Positions 41,901 through 56,900 of a stretch of 64,000 bases of DNA are shown piece after piece. This stretch comes from Chrysaora quinquecirrha (Eukaryota > Cnidaria > Scyphozoa > Semaeostomeae > Pelagiidae): the NCBI GenBank assembly GCA_014526335.1, contig JACTAT010000032.1, positions 8,953,653 to 9,017,652 on the forward strand, read 5' to 3'. The notes beneath the pieces were generated by a model. The model made no database searches. It saw only the letters and a program-made list of their open reading frames with translations, and was not told the origin of the DNA. Numbering within the stretch: the first letter of the stretch is position 1; the number at the start of each line of letters is the position of its first letter. A program made the position numbers and the translations under genes.

Positions 41901-44900
41901 GGTTTTGAAAACTCCAATTTTTCTTCAAGAATAATTAATATAACCTACCAAATACCCCCTGAATAGCCTGTAGGGGTTAAATAGGGTGTTTTTCTATCAC
42001 ATTAGATTAGATCCCATTGGGGTGAAAAAAATTTGCTCGAAAAATCACCAAAAAAGCAAGTCTATAGCCTTACTAAATTGCCAAAAATCGGCCAAAAACA
42101 GGGGTTTTGAAAACTCCAATTTTTTCTTCAAAAATAATAAATATAACCTACCAAATACCCCCTGAATAGCCTCTAGGGGTTAAATAGGGTGTTTTTCTAT
42201 CAAATTATATCCAATTTGGGTGAAAAAGAATTCTTCGAAAAATCACCAAAAAGGCAAGTCTATAGCCTTACTAAATTGCCAAAAATTGGCCAAAAACAGG
42301 GGTTTTGAAAACTCCATTTTTTCTTCAAAAATAATAAATATAACCTACTAAATACCCCATGAATAGCCTCTAGGGGTTAAATAGGGTGTTTTTCTATCAA
42401 ATTATATACAATTTGGGTGAAAAAAATTTCCTCGAAAAATCACCAAAAAGGCAAGTCTATAGCCTTACTAAATTGCCAAAAATCGGCCAAAAACAGGGGT
42501 TTTGAAAACTCCATTTCTTTCTTCAAAATAATAAATATAACTTACTAAATACCCCATGAATAGCCTGTAGGGGTTAAATAGGGTGTTTTCTTATCAAATT
42601 AGATCCAATTTGGGTGAAAAAAATTTGCTCGAAAAATCACCAAAAAGGCAAGTCTATAGCCTTACTAAATTGCCAAAAATCGGCCAAAACAGGGGTTTTG
42701 AAAACTCCATTTTTTCTTCAAAAATAATAAATATAACCTACTAAATACCCCATGAATAGCCTCTAGGGGTTAAATAGGGTGTTTTTCTATCAAATTAGAT
42801 CCAATTTGGGTGAAAAAAATTTCCTCGAAAATTCACCAAAAAGGCAAGTCTATAGCCTTACTAAATTGCCAAAAATCGGCCAAAAACAGGGGTTTTGAAA
42901 ACTCCATTTTTTCTTCAAGAATAATTAAAATAACCTACCAAATACCCCCTGAATAGCCTGTAGGGGTTAAATAGGGTGTTTTTCTATCAAATTAGATTAG
43001 ATCCCATTGGGGTGAAAAAAATTTGCTCGAAAAATCACCAAAAAGGCAAGTCTATAGCCTTACTAAATTGCCAAAAATTGGCCAAAAACAGGGGTTTTGA
43101 AAACTCCATTTCTCTTCAAAAATAATAAATATAACCTACCAAATACCCCCTGAATAGCCTCTAGGGGTTAAATAGGGTGTTTTTCTATCAAATTAGATCC
43201 CATTTGGGTGAAAAAAATTTCCTCGAAAAATCACCAAAAAGGCAAGTCTATAGCCTTACTAAATTGCCAAAAATCGGCCAAAAACAGGGGTTTTGAAAAC
43301 TCCATTTTTTCTTCAAAAATAATTAATATAACCTACCAAATATCACCTGAATAGCCTGTAGGGGTTAAATAGGGTGTTTTTCTATCAAATTATATACAAT
43401 TTGGGTGAAAAAAATTTCCTCGAAAAATCACCAAAAAGGCAAGTCTATAGCCTTACTAAATTGCCAAAAATCGGCCAAAAACAGGGGTTTTGAAAACTCC
43501 ATTTTTTCTTCAAAAATAATAAATATAACCTACTAAATACCCCATGAATAGCCTGTAGGGGTTAAATAGGGTGTTTTCCTATCAAATTAGATCCAATTTG
43601 GGTGAAAAAAATTTGCTCGAAAAATCACCAAAAAGGCAAGTCTATAGCCTTACTAAATTGCCAAAAATCGGCCAAAAACAGGGGTTTTGAAAACTCCATT
43701 TTTTCTTCAAAAATAATAAATATAACCTACTAAATACCCCATGAATAGCCTCTAGGGGTTAAATAGGGTGTTTTTCTATCAAATTAGATCCCATTTGGGT
43801 GAAAAAAATTTCCTCGAAAAATCACCAAAAAGGCAAGTCTATAGCCTTACTAAATTGCCAAAAATTGGCCAAAAACAGGGGTTTTGAAAACTCCAATTTT
43901 CTCTTCAAAAATAATAAATATAACCTACCAAATACCCCCTGAATAGCCTCTAGGGGTTAAATAGGGTGTTTTTCTATCAAATTATATCCAATTTGGGTGA
44001 AAAAAATTTCCTCGAAAAATCACCAAAAAGGCAAGTCTATAGCCTTACTAAATTGCCAAAAATCGGCCAATAACAGGGGTTTTGAAAACTCCATTTTTTC
44101 TTCAAAAATAATAAATATAACCTACTAAATACCCCATGAATAGCCTCTAGGGGTTAAATAGGGTGTTTTTCTATCAAATTATATACAATTTGGGTGAAAA
44201 AAATTTCCTCGAAAAATCACCAAAAAGGCAAGTCTATAGCCTTACTAAATTGCCAAAAATCGGCCAAAAACAGGGGTTTTGAAAACTCCATTTTTTCTTC
44301 AAAAATAATAAATATAACCTACTAAATACCCCATGAATAGCCTGTAGGGGTTAAATAGGGTGTTTTCTATCAAATTAGATCCAATTTGGGTGAAAAAAAT
44401 TTGCTCGAAAAATCACCAAAAAGGCAAGTCTATAGCCTTACTAAATTGCCAAAAATCGGCCAAAAACAGGGGTTTTGAAAACTCCATTTTTTCTTCAAAA
44501 ATAATAAATATAACCTACTAAATACCCCATGAATAGCCTCTAGGGGTTAAATAGGGTGTTTTTCTATCAAATTAGATCCCATTTGGGTGAAAAAAATTTC
44601 CTCGAAAAATCACCAAAAAGGCAAGTCTATAGCCTTACTAAATTGCCAAAAATCGGCCAAAAACAGGGGTTTTGAAAACTCCATTTTTTCTTCAAAAATA
44701 ATAAATATAACCTACCGAATACCCCCTGAATAGCCTCTAGGGGTTAAATAGGGTGTTTTTCTATCAAATTAGATCCAATTTGGGTGAAAAAAATTTCCTC
44801 GAAAAATCACCAAAAAGGCAAGTCTATAGCCTTACTAAATTGCCAAAAATCGGCCAAAAACAGGGGTATTGAAAACTCCATTTTTTCTTCAAAAATAATA

Positions 44901-47900
44901 AATATAACCTACCAAATACCCCCTGAATAGCCTCTAGGGGTTAAATAGGGTGTTTTTCTATCAAATTAGAGATCCATTTGGGTGAAAAAATTTCCTCGAA
45001 AAATCACCAAAAAGGCAAGTCTATAGCCTTACTAAATTGCCAAAAACCGGCCAAAAACAGGGGTATTGAAAACTCCATTTTTTCTTCAAAAATAATTATT
45101 ATAACTTACCAAATACCCCCGTAATAACCTGTAGGGGTTAAATAGGGTGTTTTTCTATCAAATTAGATCATTTGGGTGAAAAAAATTTCCTCGAAAAATC
45201 ACCAAAAAGGCAAGTCTATAGCCTTACTAAATTGCCAAAAATCGGGGAAAAACAGGGGTTTTGAAAACTCCATTTTTCTTCAAAATAATTAATATAACCT
45301 ACCAAATACCCCTGAATAGCCTCTAGGGGTTAAATAGGGTGTTTTTCTATCAAATTAGATCCCATTGGGGTGAAAAAAATTTGCTCGAAAAATCACCAAA
45401 AAGGCAAGTCTATAGCCTTACTAAATTGCCAAAAATCGGCCAAAAACAGGGGTATTGAAAACTCCATTTTTTCTTCAAAAATAATTATTATAACTTACCA
45501 AATACCCCCGTAATAACCTGTAGGGGTTAAATAGGGTGTTTTTCTATCAAATTAGATCTCATTTGGGTGAAAAAAATTTGCTCGAAAAATCACCAAGAAG
45601 GCAAGTCTATAGCCTTACTAAATTGCCAAAAATCGGCCAAAAACAGGGGTTTTGAAAACTGCATTTTTTCTTCAAAAATAATTAATATAACCTAACAAAA
45701 ACCCCCTGAATAGCCTGTAGGGGTTAAATAGGGTGTTTTTCTATCAAATTAAATCCCATTTTGGTGAAAAAAATTTCCTCGAAAAATCACCAAAAAGGCA
45801 AGTCTATAGCCTTACTAAATTGCCAAAAATCGGCCAAAAATAGGGTTTTTAAAAACTGCATTTTTTCTTCAAAAATAATTAATATAACCTACCAAAAACC
45901 CCCTGAATAGCCTGTAGGGGTTAAATAGGGTGTTTTTCTATCAAATTAGATCCCATTTGGGTGAAAAAATTTTGCTCGAAAAATCACCAAAAAGGCAAGT
46001 CTATAGCCTTACTAAATTGCCAAAAATTGGCCAAAAACAGTGCTTTGAAAACTCCATTTTTTCTTCAAAAATAATAAATATAACCTACCAATTACCCCCT
46101 GAATAGCCTGTAGGGGTTAAATGGGGTGTTTTTCTATCAAATTAGATCCCATTGGGGTGAAAAAAATTTGCTCGAAAAATCACCAAAAAGGCAAGTCTAT
46201 AGCCTTACTAAATTGCCAAAAATCGGCCAAAAACAGGGGTTTTGAAAACTCCATTTTTTCTTCAAAAATAATTATAATAACTTACCAAATACCCCCGTAA
46301 TAACCTGTAGGGGTTAAATAGGGTGTTTTTCTATCAAATTAGATCCAATTTGGGTGAAAAAAATTTGCTCGAAAAATCACCAAAAAGGCAAGTCTATAGC
46401 CTTACTAAATTGCCAAAAATCGGCCAAAAACAGGGGTTTTGAAAACTCCATTATTTCTTCAAAAATAATAAATATAACCTACCAAATACCCCCTGAATAG
46501 CCTGTAGGGGTTAAATGGGGTGTTTTTCTATCAAATTAGATCCCATTTGGGTGAAAAAATTTCCTCGAAAAATCACCAAAAAGGCAAGTCTATAGCCTTA
46601 CTAAATTGCCAAAAATCGGCCAAAAACAGGGGTTTTGAAAACTCCATTTCTTCTTCAAGAATAATTAATATAACCTACCAAATACCCCCTGAATAGCCTG
46701 TAGGGGTTAAATAGGGTGTTTTTCTATCAAATTAGATCCCATTGGGGTGAAAAAAATTTTCTCGAAAAATCACCAAAAAGGCAAGTCTATAGCCTTACTA
46801 AATTGCCAAAAATCGGCCAAAAACAGGGGTATTGAAAACTCCATTTTTTCTTCAAAAATTATTATTTTAACTTACCAAATACCCCCGTAATAACCTGTAG
46901 GGGTTAAATAGGGTGTTTTTCTATCAAATTAGATCCCATTTGGGTGAAAAAAATTTCCTCGAAAAATCACCAAAAAGGCAAGTCTATAGCCTTACTAAAT
47001 TGCCAAAAATCGGCCAAAACAGGGTTTTGAAAACTCCATTTTTCTTCAAAAATAATAAATATAACCTACTAAATACCCCCTGAATAGCCTCTAGGGGTTA
47101 AATAGGGTGTTTTTCTATCAAATTATATCCCATTTGGGTGAAAAAAATTTCCTCGAAAAATCACCAAAAAGGCAAGTCTATAGCCTTACTAAATTGCCAA
47201 AAATCGGTCAAAAACAGGGGTTTTGAAAACTCCATTTTTTCTTCAAAAATAATAAATATAACCTACCAAATACACCCTGAATAGCCTCTAGTGGTTAAAT
47301 AGGGTGTTTCTCTATAAAATTAGATACAATTTGGGTGAAAAAATTTCCTCAAAAAATCACCAAAAAGGCAAGTCTATAGCCTTACTAAATTGCCAAAAAT
47401 CGGCCAAAAACAGGGGTTTTGAAAACTGCATTTTTTCTTCAAAAATAATTAATATGACGTACCAAAAACCCGCTGAATAGCCTGTAGTGGTTAAATAGGG
47501 TGTTTTTCTATCAAATTAGATCCAATTTGGGTGAAAAAAATACCCTCGAAAAATCACCAAAAAGGCAAGTCTATAGCCTTACTAAATTGCCTAAAATCGG
47601 CCAAAAATAGGGGTTTTGAAAACTCCATTGTCTCTTAAAAAATAATTAATATAACCTACCAAATACCCCCTGAATAGCCTGTAGGGGTTAAATAGGGTGT
47701 TTTTCTATCAAATTAGATCCCATTTGGGTGAAAAAAATTTGCTCGAAAAATCACCAAAAAGGCAAGTCTATAGCCTTACTAAATTGCCAAAAATCGGCCA
47801 AAAATAGGGGTTTTGAAAACTCCATTTTTTCTTCAAAAATAATTAATATAACCTACAAAATACCCTCTAAATAGCCTCTAGGGGTAAATTGGGTGTTTCT

Positions 47901-50900
47901 ATATCAAATTTGATCTAATTTGGGTGAAAACAATTTGCTCGAAAAATCACCAAAAAGGCAAGTCTATAGCCTTACTAAATTGCCAAAAATCGGCCAAAAA
48001 CAGGGGTTTTGAAAACTGCATTTTTTCTTCAAAAATAATTAATATAACCTAACAAAAACCCCCTGAATAGCCTGTAGGGGTTAAATAGGGTGTTTTTCTA
48101 TCAAATTAAATCCCATTTTGGTGAAAAAAATTTGATCGAAAAATCACCAAAAAGGCAAGTCTATAGCCTTACTAAATTGCCAAAAATCGGCCAAAAATAG
48201 GGGTTTTAAAAACTGCATTTTTTCTTCAAAAATAATTAATATAACCTACCAAAAACCCCCTGAATAGCCTGTAGGGGTTAAATAGGGTGTTTTTCTATCA
48301 AATTAGATCCAATTTGAGTGAAAAAAATACCCTCGAAAAATCACCAAAAAGGCAAGTCTATAGCCTTACTAAATTGCCAAAAATCGGCCAAAAATAGGGG
48401 TTTTGAAAACAGCATTTTTTCTTCAAAAATAATTAATATAACCTACCAAAAACCCCCTGAATAGCCTGTAGGGGTTAAATAGGGTGTTTTTCTATCAAAT
48501 TAGATCCCATTTGGGTGAAAAAAATTTGCTCGAAAAATCACGAAAAAGGCAAGTCTATATAGCCTTACTAAATTGCCAAAAATCGGCCAAAAACAGGGGT
48601 TTTGAAAACTGCATTTTTTCTTCAAAAATAATTAATATAACCTACCAAAAACCCCCTGAATAGCCTGTAGGGGTTAAATAGGGTGTTTTTCTATCAAATT
48701 AGATCCCATTTGGGTGAAAAAATTTTGCTCGAAAAATCACCAAAAAGGCAAGTCTATAGCCTTACTAAATTGCCAAAAATTGGCCAAAAACAGTGCTTTG
48801 AAAACTCCATTTTTTCTTCAAAAATAATAAATATAACCTACCAATTACCCCCTGAATAGCCTGTAGGGGTTAAATGGGGTGTTTTTCTATCAAATTAGAT
48901 CCCATTTGGGTGAAAAAAATTTCCTCGAAAAATCACCAAAAAGGCAAGTCTATAGCCTTACTAAATTGCAAAAAATCGGCCAAAAACAGGGGTTTTGAAA
49001 ACTCCATTTTTTCTTCAAAAATAATAAATATAACCTACTAAATACCCCATGAATAGCCTCTAGGGGTTAAATAGGGTGTTTTTCTATCAAATTAGATCCC
49101 ATTGGGGTGAAAAAAATTTGCTCGAAAAATCACCAAAAAGGCAAGTCTATAGCCTTACTAAATTGCCAAAAATCGGCCAAAAACAGGGGTATTGAAAACT
49201 CCATTCTTTCTTCAAAAATAATAATTATAACTTACCAAATACCCCTGTAATAACCTGTAGGGGTTAAATAGGGTGTTTTTCTATCAAATTAGATCTCATT
49301 TGGGTGAAAAAAATTTCCTCGAAAAATCACCAAAAAGGCAAGTCTATAGCCTTACTAAATTGCCAAAAATCGGCCAAAAACAGGGGTTTTGAAAACTGTA
49401 TTTTTTCTTCAAAAATAATTAATATAACCTAACAAAAACCCCCTGAATAGCCTGTAGGGGTTAAATAGGGTGTTTTTCTATCAAATTAAATCCCATTTGG
49501 GTGAAAAAATTTCCTCGAAAAATCACCAAAAAGGCAAGTCTATAGCCTTACTAAATTGCCAAAAATCGGCCAAAAATAGGGGTTTTAAAAACTGCATTTT
49601 TTCTTCAAAAATAATTAATATAACCTACCAAAAACCCCCTGAATAGCCTGTAGGGGTTAAATAGGGTGTTTTTCTATCAAATTAGATCCAATTTGAGTGA
49701 AAAAAATACCCTCGAAAAATCACCAAAAAGGCAAGTCTATGGCCTTACTAAATTGCCAAAAATCGGCCAAAAAGAGGGGTTTTGAAAACTCCATTTTTTC
49801 TTCAAAAATAATAAATATAGCCTACTAAATACCCCATGAATAGCCTGTAGGGGTTAAATAGGGTGTTTTTCTATCAAATTAGATCCAATTTGGGTGAAAA
49901 AAATTTGCTCGAAAAATCACCAAAAAGGCAAGTCTATAGCCTTACTAAATTGCCAAAAATCGGCCGGTTTCACGGTTTTGAAAACTATTTTTTCTTCAAA
50001 ATAATTAATATAACCTACCAAAATTACCCTGAATAGCCTGTAGGGGTTAAATAGGGTGTTTTTCTATCAAATTTTACAGCATTTCTGGATAATCTTTCCG
50101 GTTTTGATTAAGACTCATTTTGCGTTTTGGTACTGAATTCGACTCAAAAGCAAGTCAATAGCCTTACTAAATTGCCAAAAATCGGCCAAAAACGGGGTTT
50201 TGAAAAATTTTTCTTCAACAATAAAAATATAACCTACCTACAGTTTGAATAGCCTCTAGTGGTTAAATAGGGTTTTTTTCTATCAAATTAGATCCCATTT
50301 GGGTGAAAAAATTTCCTCGGAAAATCACCAAAAGGCAAGTCTATAGCCTTACTAAATTGCCAAAAATCGGCCAAAAACAGGGGTTTTGAAAACTCCATTT
50401 TTCTTCAAAATAATAAATATAACCTACCAAATACCCCTGAATAGCCTGTAGGGGTTAAATAGGGTGTTTTTCTATCAAATTAGATCCCATTTGGGTGAAA
50501 AAAATTTCCTCCAAAAATCACCAAAAAGGCAAATCTATAGCCTTACTAAATTGCCAAAAATCGGCCAAAAATAGGGATTTTGAAAACTGCATTTTTTCTT
50601 CAAAAATAATTAATATAACCTACCAAAAACCCCCTGAATAGCCTGTAGGGGTTAAATAGGGTGTTTTTCTATCAAATTAGATCGCATTTGGGTGAAAAAA
50701 TTTTGCTCGAAAAATCACCAAAAAGGCAAGTCTATAGCCTTACTAAATTGCCAAAAATCGGCCAAAAACAGTGCTTTGAAAACTCCATTTTTCTTCAAAA
50801 TAATAAATATAACCTACCAAATACCCCTGAATAGCCTGTAGGGGTTAAATGGGGTGTTTTTCTATCAAATTAGATCCCATTTGGGTGAAAAAATTTCCTC

Positions 50901-53900
50901 GAAAAATCACCAAAAAGGCAAGTCTATAGCCTTACTAAATTGCCAAAAATCGGCCAAAAACAGGGGTTTTGAAAACTCCAGGGTGTTTTTTTTTCTTCTA
51001 AATTGCCAAAAAAAATAATTAATATAACCTACCAAATACCCCTGAATAGCCTAGGGGTTAGGGGTTAAATATTTGGGTGGTGTCTATAGCCTTACTAAAT
51101 TGCCAAAAATCAAATTTTTCTTCAAGAATAATTAATATAACCTACCAAATACCCCTGAATAGCCTGTAGGGGTTAAATAGGGTGTTTTTCTATCAAATTA
51201 GATCCCATTTGGGTGAAAAAATTTCCTCGAAAAATCACCAAAAGGCAAGTCTATAGCCTTACTAAATTGCCAAAAATCGGCCAAAAACAGCCTGGGTTAA
51301 ATTGAAAACTCCATTTTTCTTCAAAAAAATAATTAATATAAACTACCAAATACCCCTGAATAGCCTGTAGGGGTTAAATAGGGTGTTTTTCTATCAAATT
51401 AGATCTCATTTGGGTGAAAAAAATTTCCTCGAAAAATCACCAAAAAGGCAAGTCTATAGCCTTACTAAATTGCCAAAAATCGGCCAAAAATAGGGTTTTG
51501 AAAACAGCATTTTTCTTCAAAATAATTAATATAACCTACCAAAAACCCCTGAATAGCCTGTAGGGGTTAAATAGGGTGTTTTCTATCAAATTAGATCCCA
51601 TTTGGGTGAAAAAAATTTGCTCGAAAAATCACCAAAAAGGCAAGTCTATATAGCCTTACTAAATTGCCAAAAATCGGCCAAAAATAGGGGTTTTGAAAAC
51701 TGCATTTTTTCTTCAAAAATAATTAATATAACCTACCAAAAACCCCCTGAATAGCCTGTAGGGGTTAAATAGGGTGTTTTTCTATCAAATTAGATCCCAT
51801 TTGGGTGAAAAAAATTTCCTCGAAAAATCACCAAAAAGGCAAGTCTATAGCCTTGCTAAATTGCCAAGAATCGGTCAAAAACAGGGCTTTTGAAAACTCC
51901 ATTTTTTCTTCAAAAATAATAAATATAACCTACCAAATACCCCATGAATAGCCTGTAGGGGTTAAATTGGGGTGTTTTTCTATCAAATTAGATCTCATTT
52001 GGGTGAAAAAAATTAGCTCGAAAAATCACCAAAAAGGCAAGTCTATAGCCGTACTAAATTGCCAAAAATCAGCCAAAAACAGGGGTTTTGAAAACTGCAT
52101 TTTTTCTTCAAAAATAATTAATATAACCTAACAAAAACCCCCTGAATAGCCTGTAGGGGTTAAATAGGGTGTTTTCCTATCAAATTAGATCCAATTTGGG
52201 TGAAAAAAATTTGCTCGAAAAATCACCAAAAAGGCAAGTCTATAGCCTTACTAAATTGCCAAAAATCGGCCAAAAACAAGGGTTTTGAAAACTCCATTAT
52301 TTCTTCAAAAATAATAAATATAACCTACCAAATACCCCCTGAATAGCCTCTAGGGGTTAAATAGGGTGTTTTTCTATCAAATTATATCCAATTTGGGTGA
52401 AAAAAATTTCCTCGAAAAATCACCAAAAAGGCAAGTCTATAGCCTTACTAAATTGCCAAAAATCGGCCAAAAACAGGGGTTTTGAAAACTCCATTTTTTC
52501 TTCAAAAATAATAAATATAACCTACTAAATACCCCATGAATAGCCTCTAGGGGTTAAATAGGGTGTTTTTCTATCAAAATAGATCCCATTTGGGTGAAAA
52601 AAATTTGCTCGAAAAATCACCAAAAGGGCAAGTCTATAGCCTTACTAAATTGCCAAGAATCGGTCAAAAACAGGGCTTTTGAAAACTCCACTTTTTCTTC
52701 AAAAATAATAAATATAACCTACCAAATACCCCCTGAATAGCCTGTAGGGGTTAAATAGGGTGTTTTTCTATCGAATTAGATCCCATTTGGGTGAAAAAAA
52801 TTAGCTCGAAAAATCACCAAAAGGGCAAGTCTATAGCCTTACTAAATTGCCAAAAATCGGCCAAAAACAGGGGTTTTGAAAACTCCATTTTTCTTCAAAA
52901 TAATAAATATAAGCATACCAAATACCCCTGAATAGCCTCTAAGGGTTAAATAGGGTATTTTCCTATCAAATTAGATCCAATTTGGGTGAAAAAAATTTGC
53001 TCGAAAAATCACCAAAAGGCAAGTCTATAGCCTTACTAAATTGCCAAAATCGGCCAAAAACAAGGGTTTTGAAAACTCCATTTTTCTTCAAAATAATAAA
53101 TATAACCTACCAAATACCCCTGAATAGCCTCTAGGGGTTAAATAGGGTGTTTTTCTATCAAATTAGATCCAATTTGGGTGAAAAAATTTCCTCGAAAAAT
53201 CACCAAAAGGCAAGTCTATAGCCTTACTAAATTGCCAAAATCGGCCAAAAACAGGGTTTTGAAAACTCCATTTTTCTTCAAAATAATAAATATAACCTAC
53301 CAAATACCCCTGAATAGCCTCTAGGGGTTAAATAGGGTGTTTTTCTATCAAATTAGATCCCATTTGGGTGAAAAAATTTCCTCGAAAAATCGCCGAAAAG
53401 GCAAGTCTATAGCCTTACTAAATTGCCAAGAATCGGCCAAAAACAGGGGTTTTGAAAACTCCATTTTTTCTTCAAAAATAATAAATATAACCTACCAAAT
53501 ACCCCTTGAATAGCCTCAACGGGTTAAATAGGGTGTTTCTCTATCAAATTAAACAAAATTTGGGTGAAAAAAATTTCCTCGAAAATCACCAAAAAGGCAA
53601 GTCTATAGCCTTACTAAATTGCCAAAAATCGGCCAAAAACAGGGGTTTTGAAAACTCCATTTTTTCTTCAAAAATAATAAATATAACCTACCGAATACCC
53701 CCTGAATAGCCTCTAGGGGTTAAATAGGGTGTTTTTCTATCAAATTAGATCCAATTGGGGTGAAAAAAATTTCCTCAAAAAATCACCAAAAAGGCAAGTC
53801 TATAGCCTTACTAAATTGCCAAAAATCGGCCAAAAATAGGGATTTTGAAAACTGCATTTTTTCTTCAAAAATAATAAATATAACCTACCAAATACCCCCT

Positions 53901-56900
53901 GAATAGCCTGTAGGGGTTAAATGGGGTGTTTTTCTATCAAATTAGATCCCATTGGGGTGAAAAAAATTTGCTCGAAAAATCACCAAAAAGGCAAGTCTAT
54001 AGCCTTACTAAATTGCCAAAAATCGGCCAAAAACAGGGGTATTGAAAACTCCAATTTTTTCTTCAAAAATAATAAATATAACCTACCGAATACCCCCTGA
54101 ATAGCCTCTAGGGGTTAAATAGGGTGTTTTTCTATCAAATTAGATCCAATTTGGGTGAAAAAAATTTCCTCGAAAAATCACCAAAAGGCAAGTCTATAGC
54201 CTTACTAAATTGCCAAGAATCGGCCAAAAACAGGGCTTTTGAAAACTCCACTTTTTCTTCAAAAATAATAAATATAACCTACCAAATACCCCCTGAATAG
54301 CCTGTAGGGGTTAAATAGGGTGTTTTTCTATCGAATTAGATCCCATTTGGGTGAAAAAAATTAGCTCGAAAAATCACCAAAAGGGCAAGTCTATAGCCTT
54401 ACTAAATTGCCAAAAATCGGCCAAAAACAGGGGTTTTGAAAACTCCATTTTTTCTTCAAAAATAATAAATATAGCATACTAAATACCTCATGAATAGCCT
54501 CTAGGGGTTAAATAGGGTGTTTTCCTATCAAATTAGATCCAATTTGGGTGAAAAAAATTTGCTCGAAAAATCACCAAAAAGGCAAGTCTATAGCCTTACT
54601 AAATTGCCAAAAATCGGCCAAAAACAAGGGTTTTGAAAACTCCATTATTTCTTCAAATATAATAAATATAACCTACCAAATACCCCCTGAATAGCCTCTA
54701 GGGGTTAAATAGGGTGTTTTTCTATCAAATTAGATCCAATTTGGGTGAAAAAATTTCCTCGAAAAATCACCAAAAGGCAAGTCTATAGCCTTACTAAATT
54801 GCCTACCCCTGAATAGCCTCTAGGGGTTAAATAGGGTGTTTTCTATCAAATTAGCCAATTTGGGTGAAAAAATTTCCTCGAAAAATCACCAAAAGGCAAG
54901 TCTATAGCCTTACTAAATTGCCAAAAATCGGCCAAAAACAGGGTTTTGAAAACTCCATTTTTCTTCAAAATAATAAATATAACCTACCAAATACCCCTGA
55001 ATAGCCTCTAGGGGTTAAATAGGGTGTTTTTCTATCAAATTAGATCCAATTTGGGTGAAAAAAATTTCCTCGAAAAATCACCAAAAAGGCAAGTCTATAG
55101 CCTTACTAAATTGCCAAAAATCGGCCAAAAACAGGGGTTTTGAAAACTCCATTTTTTCTTCAAAAATAATAAATATAACCTACCAAATACCCCTGAATAG
55201 CCTCTAGGGGTTAAATAGGGTGTTTTTCTATCAAATTAGATCCAATTTGGGTGAAAAAATTTCCTCGAAAAATCACCAAAAGGCAAGTCTATAGCCTTAC
55301 TAAATTGCCAAAAATCGGCCAAAAACAGGGTTTTGAAAACTCCATTTTTCTTCAAAATAATAAATATAACCTACCAAATACCCCTGAATAGCCTGTAGGG
55401 GTTAAATAGGGTGTTTTTCTATCAAATTAGATCCAATTTGGGTGAAAAAATTTCCTCGAAAAATCACCAAAAGGCAAGTCTATAGCCTTACTAAATTGCC
55501 AAAAATCGGCCAAAAACAGGGTTTTGAAAACTCCATTTTTCTTCAAAAATAATTAATATAACCTACCAAATACCCCTGAATAGCCTGTAGGGGTTAAATA
55601 GGGTGTTTTTCTATCAAATTAGATCCCATTTGGGTGAAAAAATTTCCTCGAAAAATCACCAAAAGGCAAGTCTATAGCCTTACTAAATTGCCAAAAATCG
55701 GCCAAAAACAGGGTTTTGAAAACTGCATTTTTCTTCAAAATAATTAATATAACCTACCAAATACCCCTGAATAGCCTGTAGGGGTTAAATAGGGTGTTTT
55801 TCTATCAAATTAGATCCCATTTGGGTGAAAAAATTTCCTCGAAAAATCACCAAAAGGCAAGTCTATAGCCTTACTAAATTGCCAAAAATCAGCGAAAAAT
55901 AGGGGTTTTGAAAACTGCATTTTTCTTCAAAAATAATTAATTTAACCTATCAAATACCCCCTGAATAGCCTGTAGGGGTTAAATAGGGTGTTTTTCTATC
56001 AAAATAGATCCAATTTGGGTGAAAAAAATTTCCTCGAAAAATCACCAAAAAGGCAAGTCTATAGCCTTACTAAATTGCCAAAAATCGGCCAAAAACAGGG
56101 GTTTTGAAAACTGCATTTTTCTTCAAAATAATTAATATAACCTACCAAATACCCCTGAATAGCCTGTAGGGGTTAAATAGGGTGTTTTTCTATCAAATTA
56201 GATCCAATTTGGGTGAAAAAATTTCCTCGAAAAATCACCAAAAGGCAAGTCTATAGCCTTACTAAATTGCCAAAAATCGGCCAAAAACAGGGTTTTGAAA
56301 ACTCCATTTTTCTTCAAAATAATTAATATAACCTACCAAATACCCCTGAATAGCCTGTAGGGGTTAAATAGGGTGTTTTTCTATCAAATTAGATCCCATT
56401 TGGGTGAAAAAAATTTCCTCGAAAAATCACCAAAAAGGCAAGTCTATAGCCTTACTAAATTGCCAAAAATCGGCCAAAAACAGGGGTTTTGAAAACTCCA
56501 TTTTTCTTCAAAATAATTAATATAACCTACCAAATACCCCCTGAATAGCCTGTAGGGGTTAAATAGGGTGTTTTTCTATCAAATTAGATCCAATTTGGGT
56601 GAAAAAAATTTCCTCGAAAAATCACCAAAAAGGCAAGTCTATAGCCTTACTAAATTGCCAAAAATCGGCCAAAAACAGGGGTTTTGAAAACTGCATTTTT
56701 TCTTCAAAAATAATTAATATAACCTACCAAATACCCCCTGAATAGCCTGTAGGGGTTAAATAGGGTGTTTTTCTATCAAATTAGATCCAATTTGGGTGAA
56801 AAAAATTTCCTCGAAAAATCACCAAAAGGCAAGTCTATAGCCTTACTAAATTGCCAAAAATCGGCCAAAAACAGGGTTTTGAAAACTCCATTTTTCTTCA

